Positions 15,837 to 25,231 of a stretch of DNA of 64,000 nt are shown in pieces (position 1 is the stretch's first letter; each line of letters opens with the position of its first letter). The position numbers and the translations under genes are program-made. A model generated the notes under the pieces. That model was not told where the DNA came from and made no database searches. It saw only the letters and a program-made list of their open reading frames with translations. The DNA is from 43-108 sp001915545 (lineage in GTDB: Bacteria > Bacteroidota > Bacteroidia > Bacteroidales > Bacteroidaceae): NCBI GenBank assembly GCA_902491215.1, contig CABUGV010000011.1, positions 21,583-85,582 on the forward strand. The letters run 5' to 3'.

Positions 15837-18521
15837 ATGGAATTAGCGAGCATGTATGCACCGTCTGAAGTAGAAACCAGATGGTACAAATATTGGATGG
15901 ACCATAAGCTTTTCAGTTCTAAACCTGATGGCAGAGAACCGTATACCATTGTTATACCTCCACCAAACGTTACCGGTGTGCTGCACATGGGACATGTCTT
16001 GAATGAAACAATTCAGGATATTCTTGTAAGACGTGCACGTATGGACGGCAAAAACGCTTGCTGGGTTCCTGGAACAGACCATGCAAGTATTGCAACTGAA
16101 GCAAAGGTGGTCAACAGACTTGCTCAGAAAGGTATAAAGAAGGCTGACCTTACGCGTGACGAGTTCCTCAAGCATGCTTGGGAGTGGACTGACGAACATG
16201 GCGGCATAATACTCAAGCAACTTCGCAAGCTTGGTGCCAGCTGTGATTGGGACCGTACAAGCTTCACTATGGATGAGACCAGAAGCAAGAGTGTTATAAA
16301 GGTGTTCTGCGACCTTTATAACAAGGGACTTATATATAGAGGTGTGCGTATGGTCAACTGGGACCCTAAGGCACTTACTGCAATCAGCGACGAGGAAGTT
16401 ATATATAAGGAGGAACACTCTAAACTTTATTATCTGAGATATTACGTCAGCGAAGATGACGGAACAGGCGAAACAGGTGCAGAAGGTGAGGTTGTGCACA
16501 GAGATGCTGAAGGACGCAGATATGCTGTAGTTGCAACAACACGTCCAGAGACAATAATGGGTGATACAGCAATGTGTATCAATCCGAAAGATCCTAAGAA
16601 CAGATGGCTCAGCGGAAAGAAGGTGATTGTTCCGCTTGTTGGTCGTGTAATTCCTGTTATTGAGGATGATTATGTCGATGTTGAGTTTGGTACCGGATGT
16701 CTTAAGGTTACTCCGGCTCACGATGTTAACGACTACATGCTCGGTGACAAGTACCATCTCGAAACTATAGATATATTCAACGACAATGGAACTATCAGCG
16801 AGAATGCCGGTATGTATGTCGGTATGGACCGCTTTGATGTACGTGAGAAGATTACTGAAGATCTCAAGAACGCAGGACTTCTCGAAAAGGTTGAAGACTA
16901 TACAAACAAAGTGGGATGTTCGGAGAGAACAGGTGTGGCTATCGAGCCAAAGCTTTCTATGCAGTGGTTCTTGAAGATGAAGCATTTTGCTGACATTGCT
17001 TTGCCGCCTGTAATGAACGATGAAATCAAGTTCTATCCTGCAAAGTATAAGGTTACATATAAGAATTGGCTTGAGAATATCAAGGACTGGTGTATAAGCC
17101 GACAGCTCTGGTGGGGTCATCGTATACCGGCATATTATTTGCCTGAAGGCGGATTCGTGGTAGCTGAGACTCCAGAAGAAGCTTTGGAAATGGCAAAGAA
17201 GAAGTGTGGACGTGAGGATCTTGCTCTGTCTGATCTTAAGCAGGATGAAGATGCACTGGACACATGGTTCTCTTCATGGTTGTGGCCTATAAGCCTTTTT
17301 GATGGTATCAACAATCCAGGAAACGAGGAAATAAACTATTATTATCCGACAAGCGACCTTGTAACTGGTCCGGATATCATTTTCTTCTGGGTTGCCAGAA
17401 TGATTATGGCTGGATATGAGTTTACGGGCAAGATGCCTTTTAAGAACGTTTATTTCACCGGTATCGTAAGAGACCAGCTTGGACGCAAGATGTCGAAGAG
17501 TCTCGGCAATTCGCCTGACCCGCTCGAACTTATTGAGGAGTTTGGAGCTGACGGTGTACGTATGGGTATGCTTCTTTCTGCACCTGCCGGCAATGACATA
17601 TTGTTCGACAAGTCTCTCTGCAAGCAGGGATTGGGCTTCTGCAACAAGATATGGAATGCGTTCAGACTTGTGAACGGATGGAATGTCGAGGATATTGAAC
17701 AGCCTGAAAGTTCTGTTGTTGCTGTCAAGTGGTTTGAGGCTGAGATCAAGCGTACTTATGCAGAGATTACCGATTTGTTCTCAAAGTATCGTTTGAGCGA
17801 AGCTCTTATGACTGCTTATAAGCTGTTTACAGATGAATTCTCCGGATGGTATCTGGAAATGATCAAGCCTGCTTATCAGAAACCTATAGATAAGAAGACT
17901 TATGACGAGACTCTCAAGTTCTTTGATGTGCTGATGAGGATAATTCATCCGTTCATGCCGTTCATCACAGAAGAAATTTGGCAGCATATATATGAGCGCA
18001 AGGACGGCGACAGCATTATGACGCAGTGTCTGAAAACTGAACCGGTAAGCGATGCTGATATGGCTTTGCTTACAGATATAGACACTGTTAAGGAAATTGT
18101 AGCGGGAGTACGTGCTGTAAGAAACCAGAAAGGTATAGCTCCAAAAGAACCGCTTGTGCTTGAGATGAGCAAGAACAACCGTATTGCAGAACTCGGATGT
18201 GTAATCAGCAAGATGGCAAATCTTTCTGAAATCTGTGGCGTCGATGTTAAGAGCGAAGGAACTGCTTCGTTCATGGTCGGAACAGAAGAGTATGCTGTGC
18301 AGATTGGAAATCTCATTGACAAGGATGCTGAAATAAAGAAAATGGAAGCTGAGTTGAAACACCTGGAAGGATTCCTTATAGGGGTTGAAAAGAAACTCTC
18401 CAATGAGAAATTTGTGGCTCATGCACCTGAACAGGTTGTTGAACTCGAAAAGAAAAAGAAAAAGGATGCGGAGACCAAAATTGCTTCGCTGAAAGAGAGT
18501 ATAGAAAAGCTTAAGGGATAA
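15837..18521 (+). CDS. valS: Valyl-tRNA synthetase
   Basis: Class I aminoacyl-tRNA synthetase charging tRNA-Val, with editing of mischarged threonine. The 894 residues contain the HIGH-type motif in PPPNVTGVLHMGH (about residues 42-54), the CP1 editing domain (about 200-400, including TTRPETIMGDTA), the KMSKS motif at 551-555, an anticodon-binding helical domain, and a C-terminal coiled coil (about 830-894) typical of ValRS. The start ATG at 15837 fits the family beginning. A -7-like box TAAATTTG at 15791-15798 lies upstream. A hairpin terminator follows at 18535. No T-box or other leader control was seen. Confidence 0.97.
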   Translation: MELASMYAPSEVETRWYKYWMDHKLFSSKPDGREPYTIVIPPPNVTGVLHMGHVLNETIQDILVRRARMDGKNACWVPGTDHASIATEAKVVNRLAQKGIKKADLTRDEFLKHAWEWTDEHGGIILKQLRKLGASCDWDRTSFTMDETRSKSVIKVFCDLYNKGLIYRGVRMVNWDPKALTAISDEEVIYKEEHSKLYYLRYYVSEDDGTGETGAEGEVVHRDAEGRRYAVVATTRPETIMGDTAMCINPKDPKNRWLSGKKVIVPLVGRVIPVIEDDYVDVEFGTGCLKVTPAHDVNDYMLGDKYHLETIDIFNDNGTISENAGMYVGMDRFDVREKITEDLKNAGLLEKVEDYTNKVGCSERTGVAIEPKLSMQWFLKMKHFADIALPPVMNDEIKFYPAKYKVTYKNWLENIKDWCISRQLWWGHRIPAYYLPEGGFVVAETPEEALEMAKKKCGREDLALSDLKQDEDALDTWFSSWLWPISLFDGINNPGNEEINYYYPTSDLVTGPDIIFFWVARMIMAGYEFTGKMPFKNVYFTGIVRDQLGRKMSKSLGNSPDPLELIEEFGADGVRMGMLLSAPAGNDILFDKSLCKQGLGFCNKIWNAFRLVNGWNVEDIEQPESSVVAVKWFEAEIKRTYAEITDLFSKYRLSEALMTAYKLFTDEFSGWYLEMIKPAYQKPIDKKTYDETLKFFDVLMRIIHPFMPFITEEIWQHIYERKDGDSIMTQCLKTEPVSDADMALLTDIDTVKEIVAGVRAVRNQKGIAPKEPLVLEMSKNNRIAELGCVISKMANLSEICGVDVKSEGTASFMVGTEEYAVQIGNLIDKDAEIKKMEAELKHLEGFLIGVEKKLSNEKFVAHAPEQVVELEKKKKKDAETKIASLKESIEKLKG

Positions 18522-18534
18522 GCGAAAATATTAC

Positions 18535-18583
18535 AAAGCTTTGAATGTGGTTGCCGAAAGGCCGAACATTCAAGGCTTTTTTC
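18535..18583 (+). terminator. Terminator after valS
   Basis: Inverted repeat aaagctttgaatgt / acattcaaggcttt, with an inner gccgaaaggcc mini-stem, followed by a T-run to 18583. It lies 14 bp after the valS stop. Confidence 0.85.
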
Positions 18584-18665
18584 AGTTATTAGCATCAATT
18601 TGTCAATAAAATAATACTTTTTTACAATATTTAAATTTAAGATAAAAAATAGGCTTTTTATTCTC

Positions 18666-18692
18666 TTGTTATAGAAAAAATATATATATTTG
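18666..18692 (+). promoter_or_regulatory. Bacteroidetes-type promoter of the glycogen operon
   Basis: A TTG at 18666-18668 (-33 element) and TATATTTG at 18685-18692 (-7 element, consensus TAnnTTTG), 16 bp apart and about 23 bp before the glycogen synthase ATG. Spacing is slightly short of the usual 17-20. Confidence 0.6.
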
Positions 18693-18714
18693 CATTTGGA
18701 AACACATAAAAAAC

Positions 18715-20397
18715 ATGAATATGCCTAGTAATAAAAGGACTCCTGATTACATCTTCGAATCTAGTTGGGAAGTATGTAATAAAGTAGGAGGTATATACAC
18801 TGTTTTGTCTACAAGGGCAAAAACACTGCAAGACGCTTTTGCTGACAGATTGTTCTTTATCGGACCCGATTTTTGGAAAGGTAAAGAAAATGTTTTATTT
18901 GTAGAAGATAAAAAATTATATAAGGATTGGATAGAGCACGCAAGGTCTGCAGAACAACTTGGAATACGTGCCGGAAGATGGAACATACCAGGAAAACCAA
19001 TTGTCTTTCTTGTTGATTTCAATAGTTTTTTTGAATTCAAGAATGATATATATAAGTGGGCTTGGGAAAATTTTGAAGTCGATTCGCTTCATGCATACGG
19101 AGATTATGATGAGGCGTCGATGTTCTCTTATGCCGCAGGTAAAGTTGTAGAAAGTTTTTATCGATATAACTTGAATGCAGATTCAAAGGTAGTTTATCAG
19201 GCTCATGAATGGATGACAGGTCTTGGCGCTCTCTACGTACAGAAATATGTACCTGAGATTGCTACAATATTTACGACGCATGCAACCAGCATTGGACGTT
19301 CTATCGCCGGAAACAACAAGCCTTTGTATGATTATCTGGAAGCGTATGACGGGGATCAGATGGCATCAGAGCTGAATATGGAATCAAAGCATTCTATAGA
19401 AAAGCAGACAGCATGGCATGCGGACTGTTTTACAACCGTAAGCGATATAACAAATAAGGAATGCCGGCAGTTGCTCGACAAACCGGCGGATGTAATCCTG
19501 AAGAACGGATTTGAAGATGATTTTGTTCCTGTAGGCAGTCGCTTTACGTCTATGAGAAAGAAGTCAAGGGCAAAAATGCTTGAAGTGGCAAATGCTTTGA
19601 TGGGTACAGAACTGGACGATTCAACACTTATAGTCAGCACGGGCGGCAGATATGAATTTAAGAACAAGGGTATAGACTTGATGGTCGAAGCGCTCAACAG
19701 ACTGAGATTCAATGAGAAACTTGATAAGAATATTCTTGCTTTCATCATGGTGCCGGCTTATATGAAAGAAGCCCGTTTTGATTTGCGTATGAGGCTTGAA
19801 GGCAAGCGTTCTATGAACGGACCGTGCGGCAATCCGAGAGTAACCCACGAACTTTATGAGCCGGATAATGACAGAATCCTTAGTCAGATGAATTGGCTGG
19901 GTATGCAGAACAGACCGGAAGATAAAGTTAAGGTTGTATTTGTTCCTTGTTATCTTGATGGAAATGACGGCATTTTTAATATGTCATATTATGATTTGCT
20001 TATCGGCAACGACTTGTGCATATATCCGTCATATTATGAGCCGTGGGGATATACTCCATTGGAAAGTGCGGCTTTTCATGTACCGTGCATAACAACCGAT
20101 TTGGCTGGTTTCGGACTTTGGGTCAACGGACTTAAAGGCAAAGGATACAGTGAGATTGCTGACGGAGTTAAAGTTATGCACAGAACTGATTATAATTTCA
20201 ACGAGGTGGCAGATATGGCTGCGGATACAATCTTCGAATATTCGAAAATGTCAGATGCGGAGGTCAAGGCTGCCAGACGTAAGGCGGGAGCTATTGCTGA
20301 GAAGGCATTGTGGAAGCACTTCATAGAGAATTATTATGACGCTTACGATTTTGCCATCAGGAAGGCTGAAGCTAGATTGAGTGAGAATAAAAAATGA
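18715..20397 (+). CDS. Glycogen synthase, GT3 family
   Basis: Cytosolic glycogen synthase of 560 residues that extends alpha-1,4-glucan chains. It belongs to the GT3 family (fungal/animal type, usually UDP-glucose dependent), not to the GT5 GlgA of most bacteria. The signs are the N-terminal donor loop KVGGIYTVLSTRAKTL, a THATSIGRS segment, and the E-x7-E pair in YYEPWGYTPLE near the C-terminal third. It is followed after 33 bp by alpha-glucan phosphorylase, so synthesis and breakdown of glycogen are co-transcribed. No GlgC or branching enzyme gene is nearby. Donor preference in Bacteroidetes GT3 enzymes cannot be read from the sequence. Confidence 0.9.
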   Translation: MNMPSNKRTPDYIFESSWEVCNKVGGIYTVLSTRAKTLQDAFADRLFFIGPDFWKGKENVLFVEDKKLYKDWIEHARSAEQLGIRAGRWNIPGKPIVFLVDFNSFFEFKNDIYKWAWENFEVDSLHAYGDYDEASMFSYAAGKVVESFYRYNLNADSKVVYQAHEWMTGLGALYVQKYVPEIATIFTTHATSIGRSIAGNNKPLYDYLEAYDGDQMASELNMESKHSIEKQTAWHADCFTTVSDITNKECRQLLDKPADVILKNGFEDDFVPVGSRFTSMRKKSRAKMLEVANALMGTELDDSTLIVSTGGRYEFKNKGIDLMVEALNRLRFNEKLDKNILAFIMVPAYMKEARFDLRMRLEGKRSMNGPCGNPRVTHELYEPDNDRILSQMNWLGMQNRPEDKVKVVFVPCYLDGNDGIFNMSYYDLLIGNDLCIYPSYYEPWGYTPLESAAFHVPCITTDLAGFGLWVNGLKGKGYSEIADGVKVMHRTDYNFNEVADMAADTIFEYSKMSDAEVKAARRKAGAIAEKALWKHFIENYYDAYDFAIRKAEARLSENKK

Positions 20398-20430
20398 ATT
20401 TTAATATTATAATACTAAAAAGACGAAGAA

Positions 20431-22995
20431 ATGAGAATTAAGGTAAGTAACGCGAATGTTCCTAATTGGAAAGAAGTTAACGTTAAATTGAACATCCCTG
20501 AAACTCTTATGCCTCTGGAAGAAATCGCACACAATATGTGGTGGTCATGGAATCAGGAGGCTACAAAATTGTTTAAAGATCTTGATCCAGATTTGTGGAA
20601 AGAAGTAGAGCAGAATCCGGTACAGCTTTTGGAAAGACTCAGCTATGAGAAACTGGAATTCCTCTCTAAGGATAAAGCTACTCTTGCACGTATAGACAAG
20701 GTATATTCTGACTTCCGCAATTACATGGACGTAAAGCCGGATTCAAAGAGACCTTCAGTGGCTTATTTCTGTATGGAATATGGTTTGAGCCACGTACTTA
20801 AGATATATTCTGGAGGTTTGGGAATCCTTGCCGGTGACTATCTTAAGGAAGCTTCTGACAGCAATGTCGACATGTGTGCTGTAGGTTTCCTTTACAGATA
20901 TGGTTATTTCAGACAGTCTTTGTCTATGGACGGTCATCAGATCGCCAACTATGAGGCACAGGATTTCGGTAATCTTCCAGTAGAACACGAGTTGGACGAA
21001 AATGGTTGTCCTCTTGTTGTTGACGTTCCTTATAATAATTATACTGTTCATGCATACGTATGGAGGGTAAATGTTGGACGTATCAAGTTGTATCTCCTTG
21101 ACACTGACAATGAGATGAACAGCGACTTCGACAAGTCGATAACTCATGCTCTTTATGGCGGTGACTGGGAAAATAGATTGAAGCAGGAAATCTTGCTCGG
21201 TATCGGTGGTATGCTTACACTCAAGAAGCTCGGTATAAAGAAAGATATCTATCACTGCAATGAGGGACATGCTGCACTGTGCAATGTTCAGCGTCTCGTT
21301 GACTATGTAAGCCAGGGATTCACTTTCAACCAGGCTTTGGAAATCGTGCGTTCATCATCACTTTATACAGTACACACTCCTGTTCCTGCAGGACATGACT
21401 ACTTTGATGAAGGTCTTTTCGGCAAGTACATGGGGGCTTATCCTGGTATGCTCGGAATAAGCTGGGACGAATTCATCGGTATGGGACGTATTAATCCTAG
21501 CGACAAGGGTGAACGTTTCTGTATGTCTACTTTCGCTTGCAATACTTGCTCGTGGGTTAATGGTGTAAGCTGGCTTCACGGAAAGGTTTCAAAGGACATG
21601 TTCTCTGGAATCTGGAAGGGATATTTCCCTGAGGAACTTGACAATGTAGGTTATGTTACAAATGGTGTTCATTTCCCTACTTGGTGTGCTTCAGAGTGGA
21701 AACAGCTTTATCAGAAGCATTTTGACAAGTCTTTCCTTAAGGATCAGAGCAATGCAAAGATCTGGGAGAAGATTTACGATGTTCCAGATGAGGAAGTATG
21801 GCACAATAGAGTTGTTCTCAAAAACAAGCTCATTGATTATATACGCAGAGCTTTCCGTGAGGATTGGCTTAAGAATCAGGGTGATCCTTCAAGAATCGTT
21901 TCTTTGCTTGAGAAGATCAATCCTAATGCGTTGCTGATAGGTTTTGCACGTCGTTTTGCTACATACAAGCGTGCTCATCTGTTGTTCAACGATTTGGACA
22001 GACTTGCTAAGATTGTAAACAATCCTAAGTATCCTGTTCAGTTCTTGTTCGCAGGAAAAGCTCATCCACATGATGGAGCAGGTCAGGGACTGATCCAGAA
22101 GATATATGAAATCAGCCGTAGACCAGAATTCCTCGGAAAGATTATTTTCTTGGAGAATTACGACATGAAGCTTGCGCGCAGACTTGTATCTGGTGTTGAT
22201 ATTTGGATGAATACCCCTACACGTCCTCTGGAGGCATCTGGTACTTCTGGCGAAAAGGCGCTTATGAATGGTGTTGTAAACCTCTCAGTTCTTGATGGAT
22301 GGTGGCTTGAAGGATATCGTGAAGGAGCAGGCTGGGCTTTGACTGACAAGCGTACTTATGCAAATCAGGATCATCAGGATCAGCTGGATGCTGCTACTAT
22401 TTACGGTTTGCTTGAGAATGAAATCCTTCCTTTGTACTACGATCAGAACGAGAAGGGCTACAGCGAAGGATGGGTTCGCACAATAAAGAACTCTATTGCA
22501 CAGGTTGCTCCGCATTACACAATGAAGAGACAGCTTGATGATTACTATACTAAGTTCTACAACAGATTGGCAGAAAGAGCTAAGATGCTGACAGCAAACA
22601 ACTTTGAAAAGGCTAAAGAAATTGCTGCTTGGAAGGAAGCTGTTGCTGAAAGATGGGATAGAATTAATGTTGTTTCTGTTGAGATGGAATACGATATGAA
22701 GGGTACTCTGCAGAGCGGACGTAAGTACAAGACTACTTATGTGATTGACGAGCAGGGACTTGACGATGCAATCGGACTTGAACTTGTTGTTCTCAGAACA
22801 GATAATGAAGGAAAGGATCACATCTATGCTGTAGAGCCTCTTAAGGTTGTCAAGAGAGATGGTAATCTTTTCACATTCGAGGGTTACAACTCTATCATGA
22901 ATGCCGGATGCTTCAAGGTTGCATACAGAATGTATCCTAAGAATGAACTTCTGCCACACAGACAGGATTTCTGTTTTGTAAAGTGGATTGAATAA
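20431..22995 (+). CDS. glgP: Alpha-glucan phosphorylase
   Basis: GT35 phosphorylase of 854 residues that releases glucose-1-phosphate from glycogen or maltodextrins using pyridoxal phosphate. The N-terminal about 110 residues match the DUF3417 extension of the short-type glucan phosphorylases (NMWWSWNQEATKLFKDLD). The catalytic body has EYGLSHVLKIYSGGLGILAGD near 110-130, and the PLP lysine is predicted as Lys609 in ASGTSGEKALMNG. A C-terminal beta-rich segment of about 100 residues follows. It is the second gene of the glycogen pair and is followed by a good terminator at 23069. Confidence 0.95.
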   Translation: MRIKVSNANVPNWKEVNVKLNIPETLMPLEEIAHNMWWSWNQEATKLFKDLDPDLWKEVEQNPVQLLERLSYEKLEFLSKDKATLARIDKVYSDFRNYMDVKPDSKRPSVAYFCMEYGLSHVLKIYSGGLGILAGDYLKEASDSNVDMCAVGFLYRYGYFRQSLSMDGHQIANYEAQDFGNLPVEHELDENGCPLVVDVPYNNYTVHAYVWRVNVGRIKLYLLDTDNEMNSDFDKSITHALYGGDWENRLKQEILLGIGGMLTLKKLGIKKDIYHCNEGHAALCNVQRLVDYVSQGFTFNQALEIVRSSSLYTVHTPVPAGHDYFDEGLFGKYMGAYPGMLGISWDEFIGMGRINPSDKGERFCMSTFACNTCSWVNGVSWLHGKVSKDMFSGIWKGYFPEELDNVGYVTNGVHFPTWCASEWKQLYQKHFDKSFLKDQSNAKIWEKIYDVPDEEVWHNRVVLKNKLIDYIRRAFREDWLKNQGDPSRIVSLLEKINPNALLIGFARRFATYKRAHLLFNDLDRLAKIVNNPKYPVQFLFAGKAHPHDGAGQGLIQKIYEISRRPEFLGKIIFLENYDMKLARRLVSGVDIWMNTPTRPLEASGTSGEKALMNGVVNLSVLDGWWLEGYREGAGWALTDKRTYANQDHQDQLDAATIYGLLENEILPLYYDQNEKGYSEGWVRTIKNSIAQVAPHYTMKRQLDDYYTKFYNRLAERAKMLTANNFEKAKEIAAWKEAVAERWDRINVVSVEMEYDMKGTLQSGRKYKTTYVIDEQGLDDAIGLELVVLRTDNEGKDHIYAVEPLKVVKRDGNLFTFEGYNSIMNAGCFKVAYRMYPKNELLPHRQDFCFVKWIE

Positions 22996-23068
22996 GTTAT
23001 ATAAGTCTTTTATACTGCAGTTGGAAATATTGTGGTGTAATAAGATAAAAGTGTAACATAAATTTTAT

Positions 23069-23104
23069 GGAGCTGTGTCGTATATACGATGCAGCTCCTT
23101 TTTT
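23069..23104 (+). terminator. Terminator after glgP
   Basis: Hairpin ggagctgtgtcgtat / atacgatgcagctcc at 23069-23098, nearly perfect, followed by T6. Its core gctgtgtcgta is shared with the terminator at 50879. Confidence 0.88.
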
Positions 23105-23412
23105 GTGTCTGATATTTTGCCATTTAATTTTTGACTTGTAGATTGTGTCTCTTCAAATCTCTATAGTGTTTTGTAATACTGAAAATGCAGTATCCAATCC
23201 GTTTTTATTGTGGTAATAATATTTTGCATTTTTCGGCGCAACATTATGCAACATGGTTCGAAGTGCATTAACTGTTTGTTAATACGGATTACAATCTTTT
23301 AGCGGAGAGATATCTTATAGTTGAGCTTATATTCCAATTACTTTACTTTAATGAAAAAATAATCTAGTATTGGAGGGTAGCAAAAAGTTTCTGCTTAAGG
23401 AATATAAGTTTG

Positions 23413-23519
23413 CTGTTTTAAAAAAACAAACATCTATATCAACTTGAGTGGTTGTATGAAATATTGTTGTTTATCCAGCAATTACAACCTCACAGATTTG
23501 ATATAGATGTTTGTTTGTC
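23413..23519 (-). terminator. Large hairpin terminator after the TlpA-like gene
   Basis: A 19-bp perfect outer stem (aaacaaacatctatatcaa on the left pairing with the repeat ending near 23517) plus an inner partial stem (gtggttgta / tacaacctcac). On the minus strand it is followed by a run of T opposite 23418-23425. It lies just beyond the stop of the minus-strand gene at 23536. Confidence 0.8.
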
Positions 23520-23535
23520 TTGAAGATATTGTTGC

Positions 23536-24108
23536 TTATTTTAGAATTTCGCCGATTTTTTCAATCAGTTCTTCACCACGCAGATCTTTTGCGATGATTT
23601 TTCCTGTTTCGTCTATCAGCATAGTACTAGGAATGGAGTTTATCTGATATATGCGTCCTGCTGCGCAGTCCCAACCTTTGAGGTCTGAAATTTGTGGCCA
23701 TGTCATGTTGAGCTTGGATATTGCTTCTTTCCACTTTGTCATATCATTATCAAATGATACGCCTACTATCTGCAAACCTTTATCTTTGTATTGCTCGTAT
23801 GCTTTAACGACATTTGGCATTTCCATTCTACAAGGTCCGCACCAGCTGGCCCAGAAGTCAACAAGAATAAGCTTGTGTCCCTTCACGAGTTCAGAAAGAG
23901 ATTTTTCTGCACCCTCCGGAGTAGAAAGCTTAAAGTCTGTGTACATGTCGCCTACGTTTGTTCCTGTTACAGGTTCATCATTTGATGTTTTAACTTCTGT
24001 AGTGGCTTCTGCATTATTTTGAACATTTGCATCGTTTGAATTAGACTTGCAGTTGCAGGCTGTGAAGCTTAGCATCAGTGATGCGCAGATTAAAAATGTT
24101 TTCTTCAT
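23536..24108 (-). CDS. TlpA-like thioredoxin-fold lipoprotein
   Basis: A 190-residue periplasm-facing thiol-disulfide protein of the TlpA/ResA group. The signal peptide ends with lipobox SFTAC (Cys18), followed by a Ser/Asn/Thr-rich linker to about residue 45, then an AhpC/TSA-thioredoxin domain. The active site WCGPC has cysteines at 90 and 93, and a cis-Pro is likely in SIPST. It probably reduces or relays electrons to envelope proteins or supports redox homeostasis. It follows prs but a terminator separates them (24137-24180), so it has its own transcript. Confidence 0.9.
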   Translation of the reverse strand: MKKTFLICASLMLSFTACNCKSNSNDANVQNNAEATTEVKTSNDEPVTGTNVGDMYTDFKLSTPEGAEKSLSELVKGHKLILVDFWASWCGPCRMEMPNVVKAYEQYKDKGLQIVGVSFDNDMTKWKEAISKLNMTWPQISDLKGWDCAAGRIYQINSIPSTMLIDETGKIIAKDLRGEELIEKIGEILK

Positions 24109-24136
24109 AACTTATTTATATTATTGTTTCGAATAC

Positions 24137-24180
24137 AAAAATAGGAAAAGGATTCATAAAATGAAACCTTTTCCTATTCA
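24137..24180 (-). terminator. Terminator after prs
   Basis: A 12-bp perfect stem (aataggaaaagg at 24140-24151 with 24167-24178) extended inward by attcat/atgaa. On the minus strand it is followed by a T-rich run opposite 24135-24141. It lies 40 bp after the prs stop. Confidence 0.85.
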
Positions 24181-24219
24181 TTTATCATTACTCTAATGTA
24201 TTCGTATATGTGTTAGGGA

Positions 24220-25155
24220 TTATACGTACTGTGAGCTTATTGATTCATTGTTCTCTACACAAAGAATTGCCTGTGCAAACATCTGTGCTACTGACAGCTG
24301 CTTTACTTTTGCGCATTTCTGTGCGTAAGGAATACTGTCTGTAAATACTATTTCTTCAAGGGCTGAGTTCTGAACTCTGTCTGATGCAGGGTCACTCATC
24401 ACGCAGTGAGATGCAATTGCTCTTACAGACTTTGCTCCAGCTTTCTTCATTACGTCTGCAGCCATTGTGATTGTGCCACCAGTGTCGACCATATCGTCAA
24501 TGATTACGACATTCTTTCCTTTGACGTCTCCGATAACCTGCATGCTGCCAACAACATTTGCTTTTTCGCGTGTCTTGTTGCAGAGAACCAAAGGTACTTC
24601 AAGCTTCTTTGAGAAGAGGCTGGCTCTTTTAGAACCTCCTACGTCTGGAGTTGCAATGACAAGATCTTCAAGATTCAAAGACTGTACATATGGCAACATT
24701 ACCATTGATGCATAGAGATGGTCTACCGGTACGTTGAAGAATCCCTGGATCTGGTCTGCATGGAGGTCCATTGTGATGAGTCTGTCAATTCCGGCAACAC
24801 TGAGCAGATCTGCAACCAACTTTGCTCCGATTGAAACTCTAGGCTTGTCTTTTCTGTCCTGTCTTGCCCAACCGAAATATGGACATACTGCAATGATGCT
24901 GTGTGCAGATGCACGTTTTGCAGCGTCAATCATCAAGAGAAGCTCCATGAGGTTGTCGCTGTTCGGGAATGTTGATTGAACAAGGAAAACATCCTTTCCG
25001 CGTATTGATTCTTCAAATGACACAGAAAATTCTCCATCTGCAAAATGGGTGATAACTAGATTGCCAAGAGAACAGTTCAAATGCTGGCAAATCTTTTCAG
25101 CCAAGTATCTGGATTTTGTACCAGAGAATACTTTGTATTTGATATCTTCGCTCAT
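24220..25155 (-). CDS. prs: Ribose-phosphate pyrophosphokinase
   Basis: PRPP synthetase, making phosphoribosyl pyrophosphate from ribose-5-phosphate and ATP for purine, pyrimidine, His, Trp and NAD synthesis. The 311-residue cytosolic protein has the class I motifs: FADGEFSV near 39-46, CPYFGWARQDRKDKPR (the ATP-binding flexible loop), DLHADQIQGFF and the PRPP-binding VVIIDDMVDTGGTI near 217-230. A minus-strand -7 box TAAATTTG (plus-strand 25188-25195) sits about 33 bp upstream. The gene is transcribed alone, with a terminator after it. Confidence 0.97.
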   Translation of the reverse strand: MSEDIKYKVFSGTKSRYLAEKICQHLNCSLGNLVITHFADGEFSVSFEESIRGKDVFLVQSTFPNSDNLMELLLMIDAAKRASAHSIIAVCPYFGWARQDRKDKPRVSIGAKLVADLLSVAGIDRLITMDLHADQIQGFFNVPVDHLYASMVMLPYVQSLNLEDLVIATPDVGGSKRASLFSKKLEVPLVLCNKTREKANVVGSMQVIGDVKGKNVVIIDDMVDTGGTITMAADVMKKAGAKSVRAIASHCVMSDPASDRVQNSALEEIVFTDSIPYAQKCAKVKQLSVAQMFAQAILCVENNESISSQYV

Positions 25156-25231
25156 TACAAGATTTTGTTTTATGTTTTTTAATGGTGCAAATTTACATAT
25201 TATTGGGATAAAACGGCATTTTTGCCGGTTT

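Larger units (their letters stand above)
22996..23535. other. Intergenic region between glgP and a TlpA-like gene
   Basis: This 540-bp gap between converging genes contains the plus-strand terminator at 23069-23104 and the large minus-strand hairpin at 23413-23519. The AT-rich stretch between (23105-23412) has no convincing open frame. A weak inverted repeat (aaaatgca...tgcatttt, about 23183-23238) is the only structure noticed. Confidence 0.5.

Noticed and set aside
15843..17120. A 425-codon open frame antisense to valS
   Set aside because: It lies wholly opposite the conserved valS gene, has a Cys/His/Ile-rich composition unlike neighbours, and shows no recognisable domain. It is a shadow frame.
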